From Microbacterium kyungheense (GTDB lineage: Bacteria > Actinomycetota > Actinomycetes > Actinomycetales > Microbacteriaceae), in contig NZ_VFPE01000004.1 in assembly GCF_006783905.1 (NCBI RefSeq), positions 124,001-188,000 on the forward strand: DNA of 64,000 nt. The letters are read 5' to 3'. Below the pieces are notes generated by a model, which was given only the letters and a program-made list of their open reading frames with translations, ran no database searches and was not told the origin of the DNA. Position numbers and translations under genes: made by a program. Every line of letters starts with the position of its first letter. Positions within the stretch are counted from its first letter, which is position 1. Positions 52,188-60,150 of this stretch are shown here, piece by piece.

Positions 52188-52293
52188 TATCCTGAATGCT
52201 ACTCTTACCGGTTCGAAGCCGGATTCGTGAATGCCCGGGTTTGCGAGGCTGACAGCCCGCAAAAGCCCGCAACTCTAAATGAGGGGGTCTCGC
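52188..52293 (+). promoter_or_regulatory. Promoter and structured 5' leader of the DUF3073 gene
   Basis: A TATCCT -10 (52188-52193) is followed by about 95 nt of leader, unusual among the leaderless genes here. The leader holds two stem-loops: around ACCGGTTCGAAGCCGG (52210-52225) and TTGCGAGGC...GCCCGCAA-type (about 52240-52262). A GAGGGGG ribosome site precedes ATG. Confidence 0.5.
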
Positions 52294-52491
52294 ATGGGGC
52301 GTGGCCGTCAGAAGGCGAAGCACACCAAGATCGCCCGAGAGCTGAAGTACGACACGTACAGCGTGAACTACTCGGCGCTTGAGCGCGAGCTCGGTCACCA
52401 CAGTGAAGACGAGTACGTCGACAAGTGGGCCGACCAGTACAACGACGAAGACGAGGACGAGACCTCGCCGCTCTCGTCGTCGCAGGCGTAA
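52294..52491 (+). CDS. DUF3073 family protein
   Basis: 65 residues. GRGRQKAKHTKIARELKYD at the start and an acidic, serine-rich C-terminus (DEDEDETSPLSSS) match DUF3073, a small actinobacterial family of unknown role often next to purF/purM, as here (Mycobacterium Rv0810c beside Rv0809/purM). ATG 52294 follows GAGGGGG. Basic N-terminus suggests nucleic-acid or ribosome contact. Confidence 0.9.
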   Translation: MGRGRQKAKHTKIARELKYDTYSVNYSALERELGHHSEDEYVDKWADQYNDEDEDETSPLSSSQA

Positions 52492-52496
52492 GCCGC

Positions 52497-52522
52497 CGCC
52501 CCCGCCGTCAGCGACGGGGGCG
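52497..52522. terminator. Hairpin after DUF3073 gene
   Basis: CGCCCCC / GGGGGCG stem with inner GTC/GAC pairing, right after the DUF3073 stop and between convergent genes. Confidence 0.6.
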
Positions 52523-52632
52523 CGCTTGCGCGATCTCCCCGATGCGTGACGTCCGGGATGCCGCGCCGCGGCCGCCGTCGGCGACCCGTCGCACGTCCTC
52601 GACGCGAGGCGCGCGCCCGTCACGCGCGCCTG

Positions 52633-53895
52633 TCACCAGGCGCCGTGCCGACGCTCCCACTCGTCCTCGACGGTGTGAGGACGCGCGGCGATGGCACCGG
52701 CCGGGATCACCGCCGCGACCACGAGCACGAGCACGATGAGCGGCCCCGTCCACGAATCCGTGGCATCGTGGAGCAGGCCGATGCCGAGCGGGAACAGCGC
52801 GGCGATGCCGTAGCCGATGCTCTGCACGAACCCGCTCAGGGCGACCGCTCCCTCGTGCGTGCGCGTGCGCAGTCCCAGCAGCACCAGCACGAGCGGGAAC
52901 AGCAGCGGCGCCAGGCCGAACAGCGCCACCCACAGCCACGGCGCCGCAGCGGGCGCGAGCAGCAGCCCGCCCAGGCCGACGAAGCCGCTGGCGATCGCGA
53001 TGCCGATGAGCAGACGTGTCGCGTTCGCGCGGGCCACCAGGAGCGGAACGGCGAGGGATGCCGGCAGCCCCATGAACCCGAACAGCGACAGCAGCCCGCC
53101 GGCCGCGGCGGGCGTCACCCCGGCGATGTCGACCAGCATCTTCGGCAGCCACGCGAACGAGGTGTAGGCCATCGTCGCCGACGCCGCGAAGGTCACGAGC
53201 AGACCCCACGCCAGGGGCACGCGCCACATGCGCCCGAACGCACGCGGGCTCGGACCCTCGACATCCTCGGACGCGGGCCGCACCGGGTCGGCCGCAGCGG
53301 CCTCGGCCACGATCTCGGCACGGCGGCGCACGGCGAGCCCGATCCACGGGATCGTGCCGGCCAGCGCGAACACCGACCACAGTCCGAGCGACAGATGCCA
53401 GTCGGCCGCGTCCGCGACCGGCACCGCGATGAGCGCGGGCAGCGACGTCGAGACGGCCATCGTCGTGGAGTAGACCGTGGTCATGAGGCCGATGCGGTCG
53501 GGGAAGTAGCGCTTCACGAGCGGCGGCAGCAGGATGTTGCCGGTGCCGACCGCGGCGAACACCAGAGCCGTGCCCGCCAGCAGCAGTCCCGCGTCCGGCG
53601 CCAGGCTGCGTGCGACGAGTCCGAGGGCGACGACGACCATCGCCGCGACGGCGAGGCGCTCGAGCCCGAAGCGGCGCTCGAGCGCGGGTGTGAGCAGGCC
53701 GAAGACGGCGAAGCACACGGGCGGCGCGGTGCCGATCAGCCCGATGACCGCCGCAGGGAGGTCGAACTCGGCCGAGATGTGATCGAACAGCGGCGAGAGC
53801 GAGGCCACCGCGGAGCGCAGCGAGAACGCGAAGAGCACGATCCCGACCACCGCGAGGGTCCTCCCCTGCCACAGCGGGCGCGGGGTCGACATCAC
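52633..53895 (-). CDS. MFS transporter, CynX/NimT type
   Basis: 420 residues, 12 helices. The CynX/NimT signature regions include LRSAVASLSPLFDHISAEF, VGTGNILLPPLVKRYFPDR and MAYTSFAWLPKMLVD; the family moves cyanate, nitroimidazole or other small anions out or in. The C-terminal tail is short and polar (PHTVEDEWERRHG). TAGGCT -10 (53902-53907), 6 nt, GTG (then ATG): leaderless. Upstream neighbours are the pur genes, with a large inverted repeat between. Confidence 0.87.
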   Translation of the reverse strand: MMSTPRPLWQGRTLAVVGIVLFAFSLRSAVASLSPLFDHISAEFDLPAAVIGLIGTAPPVCFAVFGLLTPALERRFGLERLAVAAMVVVALGLVARSLAPDAGLLLAGTALVFAAVGTGNILLPPLVKRYFPDRIGLMTTVYSTTMAVSTSLPALIAVPVADAADWHLSLGLWSVFALAGTIPWIGLAVRRRAEIVAEAAAADPVRPASEDVEGPSPRAFGRMWRVPLAWGLLVTFAASATMAYTSFAWLPKMLVDIAGVTPAAAGGLLSLFGFMGLPASLAVPLLVARANATRLLIGIAIASGFVGLGGLLLAPAAAPWLWVALFGLAPLLFPLVLVLLGLRTRTHEGAVALSGFVQSIGYGIAALFPLGIGLLHDATDSWTGPLIVLVLVVAAVIPAGAIAARPHTVEDEWERRHGAW

Positions 53896-53915
53896 CCGTC
53901 CAGCCTACGGGGAGC

Positions 53916-53938
53916 CGGATGCCGCGGCTCCGGCATCC
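53916..53938. terminator. Hairpin near the purF end (GGATGCCG core)
   Basis: CCGGATGCCG / CGGCATCC-type stem upstream of the MFS gene and downstream of purF. Short and less certain than others. Confidence 0.5.
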
Positions 53939-53961
53939 CCTGCTCCGGCCCACCCGCCGCG

Positions 53962-54031
53962 ATCATGTGCTCTCGTCGAACGCACACGTCGTCGACGCAC
54001 GCAACGTGTGCGGTCGGCGATAGCACATGAT
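53962..54031. repeat. 28-bp inverted repeat downstream of purF
   Basis: The left arm starts ATCATGTGCTCTCGTCGAA (53962-53989); the right arm starts ACGTGTGCGGTCGGCG (54004-54031). They are complementary at 25 of 28 positions around a 14-nt loop. It lies 48 bp past the purF stop and 67 bp upstream of the MFS gene. Probably a terminator, though its ATG-containing AT-rich ends are unusual for this genome. Confidence 0.7.
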
Positions 54032-54078
54032 GCCGGCAGGAGAGGTGTGGGACGGGATGCCGCGGGCCGGTGCTCGCG

Positions 54079-55539
54079 TCAGGACTCCTGCGAGCCCTCG
54101 ACCCAGGCCAGGTACTCGTCGGTGACGGTGCCCGTGACGTAGCGGCCGTCGAAGCAGCTCATGTCGAGGTCCTCGACGTCGGAGCCCTCCAGGATCGCGG
54201 CCTTGAGGTCGTCGACCTCCTGGTACACGACGAAGTCGGCGCCCAGCTCGTCGGCGATCTCGGGGATCGTCCGGCCGTGGGCCACGAGCTCGTGCCGCGA
54301 GGGCATGTTGATGCCGTACACGTGCGGGTAGCGCACGGGCGGCGCGGCCGAGGCGAACGTGACGCTCTTGGCCCCGGCATCCCGAGCCATCTGGATGATC
54401 TCTTTCGAGGTGGTGCCGCGCACGATCGAGTCGTCGATCAGCAGCACGTTCTTGCCCTTGAACTCGCTCGACATCGCGTTGAGCTTCTGGCGCACGCTCT
54501 TCTTGCGCACGGCCTGGCCCGGCATGATGAACGTGCGGCCGATGTAGCGGTTCTTGTAGAAGCCCTCGCGGTACTCGACGCCGAGCTTGCGGGCCACCTG
54601 CATCGCTGCCGGACGCGACGAGTCCGGGATCGGCATGACCACGTCGATCGCTTCTCTCGGCGTGTACTTCGCGATCGTGTCGGCGAGGCGCTCGCCCATG
54701 CGCAGGCGGGCGTCGTACACCGAGATGCCGTTCATGACCGAGTCCGGACGCGCGAGGTACACGTACTCGAACGAGCACGGCACGAGCTTCGGGTCGGACG
54801 CGCACTGGCGCGTGTGGAGCTTGCCGTCGAGGTCGATGAACACCGCCTCGCCGGGCTCGACGTCGCGGACGACCTCGAACTCGCCGTTCTCGAGCACGAG
54901 CGACTCGCTGGTGACAACCCACTCGTAGTGGCCGTCGGGGTTCTTGCGCGTGCCGAGGATGAGCGGGCGGATGCCGAACGGATCGCGGAAGGCCAGCAGA
55001 CCGTAGCCGGCGATCAGCGAGATGGCGGCGTACGAGCCCTCAACGCGTTCGTGCACGCGCGTCACGGCGTGGAACACCTGCTCGGGGTCGAGCTCGAGGC
55101 CCGAGATCGACGACTGCAGCTCGTTGGCCAGCACGTTCACGAGCAGCTCGGTGTCGGAGCTGGTGTTGAGGTGGCGACGATCCTTGTGGAAGAGCTCGTC
55201 GGTCAGCTCACGCGTGTTGGTGAGGTTGCCGTTGTGCACCAGCACGATGCCGTAGGGCGCGTTGACGTAGAACGGCTGCGCCTCCTCTTCGCTGGACGCG
55301 GTGCCCTTCGTGGCGTAGCGCACGTGGCCGAGGCCGATCTCGCCGAGGAGCGCACGCATGTCGCGCGTGCGGAACGCCTCGCGCACCTGCCCGCTCGCCT
55401 TGTGCATGTGCACGACGCCGCTGTTCTCGGCCGTGGCGATGCCCGTGGAGTCCTGACCCCGATGCTGCAGCAGGAGGAGGGAGTCGTAGATCTCCTGGTT
55501 GACGGACCCGCGGCCCACCATCCCGACGATTCCGCACAT
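54079..55539 (-). CDS. purF: Amidophosphoribosyltransferase
   Basis: 486 residues. N-terminal Ntn glutaminase: MCGIVGMVG with the catalytic Cys2 and QHRGQDSTG; N-terminal region VHNGNLTN; C-terminal phosphoribosyltransferase signature VLLIDDSIVRGTT (PRPP loop). First step of de novo purine synthesis: PRPP + Gln to phosphoribosylamine. Starts with the catalytic MCG, so no propeptide. Second gene of the purM-purF operon, 34 nt gap. Confidence 0.96.
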   Translation of the reverse strand: MCGIVGMVGRGSVNQEIYDSLLLLQHRGQDSTGIATAENSGVVHMHKASGQVREAFRTRDMRALLGEIGLGHVRYATKGTASSEEEAQPFYVNAPYGIVLVHNGNLTNTRELTDELFHKDRRHLNTSSDTELLVNVLANELQSSISGLELDPEQVFHAVTRVHERVEGSYAAISLIAGYGLLAFRDPFGIRPLILGTRKNPDGHYEWVVTSESLVLENGEFEVVRDVEPGEAVFIDLDGKLHTRQCASDPKLVPCSFEYVYLARPDSVMNGISVYDARLRMGERLADTIAKYTPREAIDVVMPIPDSSRPAAMQVARKLGVEYREGFYKNRYIGRTFIMPGQAVRKKSVRQKLNAMSSEFKGKNVLLIDDSIVRGTTSKEIIQMARDAGAKSVTFASAAPPVRYPHVYGINMPSRHELVAHGRTIPEIADELGADFVVYQEVDDLKAAILEGSDVEDLDMSCFDGRYVTGTVTDEYLAWVEGSQES

Positions 55540-55573
55540 GGGTGTTGCTTGCCTTCGTTCTGTGTCTGCGCGC

Positions 55574-56731
55574 TCAGCGAGCCGCGTGGTCTGCGTAGGT
55601 GCCGATGAGACGCACCGCGCCGCCGTCGACGCCCTTGGCGCCCTGTTCCCAGTGGCCGTGCGTGTCGTCCGGCCGCGAGCCGGTGCGGACGGTCCCCACC
55701 TGCCAGGTCGCGATGCCCTCGCCGGAGAGCGCGGATGCCGCCGCCTCCGCCTTCTCGGGCGACACGACCGCGAGGAAGCCGATGCCGAGGTTCCAGGTGC
55801 CTTCGGTCGCCTCCAGCTCCAGGCCTCCGAGGTCGGCGAGGACGCGGAACACCGGGGACGGCGACCACGTCGACCGGTCGACCTCCACCCAGGTGCCCTG
55901 GGGCAGCACGCGCGCGAGGTTCGCGGCGATCCCGCCACCGGTGACGTGGCTGAGCGAATGGACGCCGTCGCCGGTCTCGGTGAGCAGGCGCAGCAGCGGC
56001 AGCGTGTAGAGGCGCGTCGGCTCGAGCAGGACCTCGCCCCACGTGGTGCCGAAGTCGGCCGAGTTGTCGCCGTAGTGGATGCCGGCGCCGGCGACGATGT
56101 GGCGCACCAGCGAGTACCCGTTCGAGTGGAGGCCGCTCGAGGCCAGCGCGAGGACGACGTCGCCGTCTCGCACGCGCTCCGCCCCGAGGATGCGGGATGC
56201 CTCGACCACGCCGGTCGCCGCGCCGGCGACGTCGTAGTCGTTCACTCCGAGCAGACCCGGGTGCTCGGCCGTCTCGCCGCCCACGAGGGCGGTGCCGGTC
56301 GCCGCGCAGCCGTCGGCGATGCCGCGGACGATGTCGGCGATGCGCTCGGGGAAGACCTTGCCGCACGCGATGTAGTCGGTCATGAACAGCGGCTTCGCGC
56401 CGACCACGACGATGTCGTCGACGACCATGCCGACGAGGTCCTGGCCGATCGTGTCGTGCTTGTCGATCGCCTGCGCGATCGCGACCTTCGTGCCCACGCC
56501 GTCGGTGCTGGTGGCCAGCAGCGGCTTGTCGTACGCCTTGAACGCGGTCGCATCGAAGAGTCCGGCGAACCCGCCGACGCCGCCGAGCACCTCGGGACCG
56601 TGGGTGCGACGCACCGCGGACTTCATGAGTTCGACGGCGAGGTCGCCGGCGGCGGTGTCGACGCCGGCCGCCGCGTACGGGTTCACGGGCGGTTGGGGGC
56701 GGGAGGGGGCATCGCGATCGGATGAGGCCAC
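55574..56731 (-). CDS. purM: Phosphoribosylformylglycinamidine cyclo-ligase (AIR synthetase)
   Basis: 385 residues. STDGVGTK, DIVVVGAKPLF, GGETAEHPG and SHVTGGGIAANLARVLP are the PurM ATP-binding and active-site motifs. Makes aminoimidazole ribotide in purine synthesis. GTG start with TAGGCT (56743-56738) 6 nt upstream: leaderless operon promoter. Heads purM-purF. Confidence 0.96.
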   Translation of the reverse strand: MASSDRDAPSRPQPPVNPYAAAGVDTAAGDLAVELMKSAVRRTHGPEVLGGVGGFAGLFDATAFKAYDKPLLATSTDGVGTKVAIAQAIDKHDTIGQDLVGMVVDDIVVVGAKPLFMTDYIACGKVFPERIADIVRGIADGCAATGTALVGGETAEHPGLLGVNDYDVAGAATGVVEASRILGAERVRDGDVVLALASSGLHSNGYSLVRHIVAGAGIHYGDNSADFGTTWGEVLLEPTRLYTLPLLRLLTETGDGVHSLSHVTGGGIAANLARVLPQGTWVEVDRSTWSPSPVFRVLADLGGLELEATEGTWNLGIGFLAVVSPEKAEAAASALSGEGIATWQVGTVRTGSRPDDTHGHWEQGAKGVDGGAVRLIGTYADHAAR

Positions 56732-56942
56732 GCCTCCAGCCTACCGGCGGCCTGCCTGAGCGGACGCCGGATGTCGCACCGCCCCGCCCCCACCGCTGAA
56801 TCGGTTCACTGACGCCGAACGCGCGCCTGTGCCGGCACCTCGTGCGCGTGCGGTGCACGCGGACGGATCGGGGACGCGAGGACCGGCGGATCGACGCGGC
56901 ATTCCCGCCTCGGCCCCGCGCCGCGGACCTAGAATGAACGGC

Positions 56943-57554
56943 ATGGGAGGCGCCGGTGCTCCGGAGTGGCTGATCCGCGAAGACGCCGGTCAGCCGGTGC
57001 TTCTTGCCCTCTATCTGCGGCAGGTGCTCGGCATCCGCTCACCGGAGGAGCTGCCGCACCTGCGCGGCATTCCGGCTCGGGCGAACGACCGCAGTGCGGC
57101 CGCCCAGGATGCGCTCGAAGAGCAGTGGCGCGCGTACTGGGCGATGACGGTCGAGCCGCAGGCGCATCCGTCGGCGGTGCCGCTGGAACTGGTCGACGAG
57201 TTCGGCACCGCGCTCGCGCTCCCCACCGAAGGCGCCGACGTGCTGCGCGGCGCCGTCGTGCCGCACGCGGCCGAGGCGCTCGCGTTCGCGCAGTCGGCGC
57301 ACGAGCGGTACCGCAGAGAGGCGTCGCACAGCACGGGCACGACCTACCGGGCGTATGCCGGCGCGATCGCCGAGCACGAGCGGCAGGTGGGGCGCCGCGC
57401 GCACGCGTTCGAGCTCAACGTGCAGGTGCTGCCGCTCACTCAGCGCGGCGTGTGGTGGATCGGCGCGCTGACGGTCGCGGTGACCGACGGGCTGCGGGGC
57501 GACGTCGCGGCGTTCGATGCCGCGATCCACCCGATCATCGCCGAGCTCGCCTAG
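56943..57554 (+). CDS. Conserved hypothetical protein
   Basis: 203 residues, no signal or membrane segments. Contains EWLIREDAGQPVLLALYLRQV, HLRGIPARAND and a C-terminal ELNVQVLPLTQRGVWWIG; not assigned to a known family with confidence. TAGAAT (56930-56935), 7 nt, ATG (56943): leaderless. Divergent from purM. Cytoplasmic. Confidence 0.65.
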   Translation: MGGAGAPEWLIREDAGQPVLLALYLRQVLGIRSPEELPHLRGIPARANDRSAAAQDALEEQWRAYWAMTVEPQAHPSAVPLELVDEFGTALALPTEGADVLRGAVVPHAAEALAFAQSAHERYRREASHSTGTTYRAYAGAIAEHERQVGRRAHAFELNVQVLPLTQRGVWWIGALTVAVTDGLRGDVAAFDAAIHPIIAELA

Positions 57555-57567
57555 CGCACGCCCGGTC

Positions 57568-57921
57568 TCAGTGGCCCGGGCCGTCGCCGTTGGTGCCGGG
57601 CTCGGGGTCGACGTGCACGGACTCGTGGTCGACCGCGATCTCGTGCGTGCGCCGGCGGGAGCGGCGGTCGAGGACGAGCGCGAGGATGCCGGCGAGCGCG
57701 ATGCCGATGGGTGCGCAGATCAGCACGAGGAAGCCGAAGACCTGGCCCTGCGAGTACTCCACGCCGGTGTTGGGGCTGGCCTCGGCGGTGCCGTTGAACG
57801 CGAAGGTGAGGATCATCGCGACGAAGACGCCGACGACGGCCCCGACGATCAGGAACACAGAGATCTTCGGTGCGCGACGCACGCGCACGGTCTCGATGCG
57901 GTCCTGGCTGTGCTCGGGCAT
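57568..57921 (-). CDS. Small membrane protein
   Basis: 117 residues with two helices (VFLIVGAVVGVFVAMILTFAF and VLICAPIGIALAGILALVL) flanked by a polar N-terminus (PEHSQDRIETVRV) and a basic/His-rich C-terminus ending EPGTNGDGPGH. No known family recognised. ATG 57921 with GGAGGC just upstream. Located between the purine-linked genes and sterol carrier-like gene. Confidence 0.65.
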   Translation of the reverse strand: MPEHSQDRIETVRVRRAPKISVFLIVGAVVGVFVAMILTFAFNGTAEASPNTGVEYSQGQVFGFLVLICAPIGIALAGILALVLDRRSRRRTHEIAVDHESVHVDPEPGTNGDGPGH

Positions 57922-57960
57922 GCCTCCATTGTCCCACTCGCCCGGCGGCATCGCGCCCGC

Positions 57961-58332
57961 TCAGGGACGCAGCGGCAGCAGGTGCGAGATGTCGGCGCGC
58001 GTGCCTGAGGCGCTGATCCGGCCCGCGGCAGCGGCATCCGTCCACTGCTCGGCGCCCGTCGCGAGGGCGATCCAGGTCGCCGCGTCGGTCTCGACGACGT
58101 TCGGCGGGGTGCCGCGCGTGTGCCGCGGCCCTTCGACGACCTGCACGGCGCCGAACGGCGGCACGCGCACCTCGACCGAGTTGCCCGGCGCCTTCTCGGC
58201 GAGCAGCTGCAGCAGGTAGCGCACCGCGGTGGCGTTGTCGGTGCGGGCGGGAGGGGCGGATGTCGCCACCGCCGCCGCGACGGCGTTCAGCGCCGCGCGG
58301 CCGTCGTCGGTCGAGATCCTGCGCGTGGCCAT
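57961..58332 (-). CDS. Sterol carrier family-like protein
   Basis: 123 residues. Starts MATRRISTDDGRAAL; AVRYLLQLLAEKAPG and GPRHTRGTPPNVVETDAATWIAL fit the sterol carrier (SCP2-like) family often found next to purF/purD in actinobacteria. Small cytoplasmic lipid-binding fold is likely but ligand unknown. TACGGT, 6 nt, ATG: leaderless. Confidence 0.75.
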   Translation of the reverse strand: MATRRISTDDGRAALNAVAAAVATSAPPARTDNATAVRYLLQLLAEKAPGNSVEVRVPPFGAVQVVEGPRHTRGTPPNVVETDAATWIALATGAEQWTDAAAAGRISASGTRADISHLLPLRP

Positions 58333-58357
58333 TGCTCCACCGTACGCGGGCCCGGAC

Positions 58358-59218
58358 TCATGCGGACCCGTCGAACCGCGCCGCGAGCGCCGGATCGGCG
58401 AACACCGTGATGCGGGCGATGCCGTCGCGGCGCACATCCAGCACCCCGACCCCGAACGCCGCACCTTCCCGGAACGCCACCACGGCCGGCTGCCCGTTGG
58501 CGACGATCTGCCGCATCGACCAGTCGCCGGGCCGTCCGACCGCCGAACGCAGCACGTCGCCGCACGCCGCCTTGCCGTCGAAGATCTCGGCCTGCGGCTG
58601 CAGCTCGAGCACCGCGTCGTCGCGCAGCAGGCCGATGAGCCGCGACACGTCGCCGGTCAGGAACGCCGACACGTAGGTGTCGAGCGCACGACGGGTGGCA
58701 GCATCCGTCGGTTCGGCCACGTCATCGGGGCGCGGCGCGCTGCGGGCGATCCGCGCACGCGCCCGCTGCAGCGCGCTCTTGACCGCCGCCACGGTCGTGT
58801 CGAGCACCTCCGCGGTCTCGGCCGCCGAGAACCGCAGGACGTCGCGCAGCAGCAGGACGGCACGCTGCGACGCCGGCAGGTGCTGCAGCGCCACGACGAA
58901 CGCGAGGCGCAGGTCGTCGCCGCCACCGGGGAACGGCCGCACGCCCGTGGCGGGGTGCGCGGACTCCGGGACGCCGTCGAGCCCGACCTCGGGGTGCGAC
59001 CGCCGCGAACGCAGCCGGTCCAGGCACGCGCGCGTCGCGATGGCGTAGAGCCAGGTGCGGGCGCTGGAGCGTCCTTCGAACCCGTCCCATGCCCGCCACG
59101 CGCGCTCGAGCGTCTCCTGCACCGCGTCCTCGGCCTCGTCGTCGGAGCCGAGCATGCGGTAGCAGTGGACGAGCAGCGGGCGACGCGCTGCGGCCGCCTC
59201 GGCCTCGAACGTGCTCAC
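58358..59218 (-). CDS. ECF-type RNA polymerase sigma factor with SnoaL-like domain
   Basis: 286 residues. Region 2 (LVHCYRMLGSDDEAEDAVQETL, RTWLYAIATRACLD) and region 4 (LHLPASQRAVLLLRDVLRFSAAE with AVKSALQRARAR) are the sigma DNA/core-binding parts; after residue ~175 a SnoaL-like domain follows (DDAVLELQPQAEIFDG), as in SigJ/ECF41-like factors where it controls activity. No anti-sigma gene is seen. GTG 59218 overlaps the hydrolase stop by 4 bp. Directs expression of unknown target genes. Confidence 0.9.
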   Translation of the reverse strand: MSTFEAEAAAARRPLLVHCYRMLGSDDEAEDAVQETLERAWRAWDGFEGRSSARTWLYAIATRACLDRLRSRRSHPEVGLDGVPESAHPATGVRPFPGGGDDLRLAFVVALQHLPASQRAVLLLRDVLRFSAAETAEVLDTTVAAVKSALQRARARIARSAPRPDDVAEPTDAATRRALDTYVSAFLTGDVSRLIGLLRDDAVLELQPQAEIFDGKAACGDVLRSAVGRPGDWSMRQIVANGQPAVVAFREGAAFGVGVLDVRRDGIARITVFADPALAARFDGSA

Positions 59219-60057
59219 GGCACCAGTATCGACCGCAGCCACGCCCCGGCCTCGGCGATCGCCCGGGTGGCGGCATCCGAGCGGCCCGCCGCCATCTGGA
59301 ACGTGTGCAGCTGCCCCGCTGCGATGTCGAGCCGCACGTCGACCCCGGCCGCCCCCGCGTGGCGGACGAGGGCGACGGCGTCGTCGAGGAGCGCCTCGTC
59401 GCCGCCGACCTGCACGAGCGTCGGCGGCAGGTCTCTCAGGTCGGCGTCGAGCGGCGCCGTGCGCACGTCGTGACGGTAGGCACCCGCGAGGTACGCCTCG
59501 GCGAGCCCGCGGACGACGTCGCGCGTGAAGAACGGATCGGCGCCGCGGTCGTACGAGGCGCCGCCTGCCGCGAGGTCGGTCCACGGCGACATCAGGAAAA
59601 GGCCGCGAGGAGCGGCGTCCGGCTGCAGCGCGCGTCCGAGCGCGAGCAGGGCGCCGCACGAGTCGCCCGCCACGGCGACCCGCGAGGCGCGCTCGCTCAG
59701 CCAGCGGTGTGCGATGGCCACCTGTTCCACCTGGCTCGGGAACACGTGTGCGGGAACGAGCCCGTAGTCCATCGCGAACACGGGCGTGCGCGCGGCGAGC
59801 GCAAGATGCCCGAAGAGCCGGGCGTGCGTCGCCGACGACCCGCTGACGAAGCCGCCGCCGTGGATCCCGAGGATCGCCGCCCGGGTGTCGGCGTCCGGAG
59901 GCTGCAGCCACAGCCCGGGCGGCTCGTCGACGCGCGTCGCGACGACCCCCTCGGGCTCGGTGCCGAGGTCCTGCCACGGCGGCACGTCGCCGCCCCGGGC
60001 GACCGCCTCCCAGTGCCGTCGGTTGACGTCGGAGGCCGCGACAGTGTCCATTCCCAT
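59215..60057 (-). CDS. Alpha/beta hydrolase (HSL-type esterase)
   Basis: 280 residues from ATG 60057 (a second ATG lies at 60051). HGGGFVSGS is the oxyanion motif of hormone-sensitive-lipase-type esterases; VAGDSCGALLA is the GxSxG-like nucleophile elbow, DALL-like GGDEALLDD has the acid, and QLHTFQM the His. Cytoplasmic esterase. Stop overlaps the sigma factor start by 4 bp, so the two form an operon. Confidence 0.87.
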   Translation of the reverse strand: MGMDTVAASDVNRRHWEAVARGGDVPPWQDLGTEPEGVVATRVDEPPGLWLQPPDADTRAAILGIHGGGFVSGSSATHARLFGHLALAARTPVFAMDYGLVPAHVFPSQVEQVAIAHRWLSERASRVAVAGDSCGALLALGRALQPDAAPRGLFLMSPWTDLAAGGASYDRGADPFFTRDVVRGLAEAYLAGAYRHDVRTAPLDADLRDLPPTLVQVGGDEALLDDAVALVRHAGAAGVDVRLDIAAGQLHTFQMAAGRSDAATRAIAEAGAWLRSILVP

Positions 60058-60150
60058 ACCCGTGTAGACGCACGACGCCGGCGAGAGGAATCGGCCTGAC
60101 GCGACCGGGTGGCCCCGAAACCCCACGGACCCCGCCGGTAGGCTGATCGG

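Noticed and set aside
52205..52262. tRNA-like element (GGTTCGAAGCC resembles a T-arm)
   Set aside because: No acceptor or anticodon arm can be formed around it; it fits a leader stem-loop.
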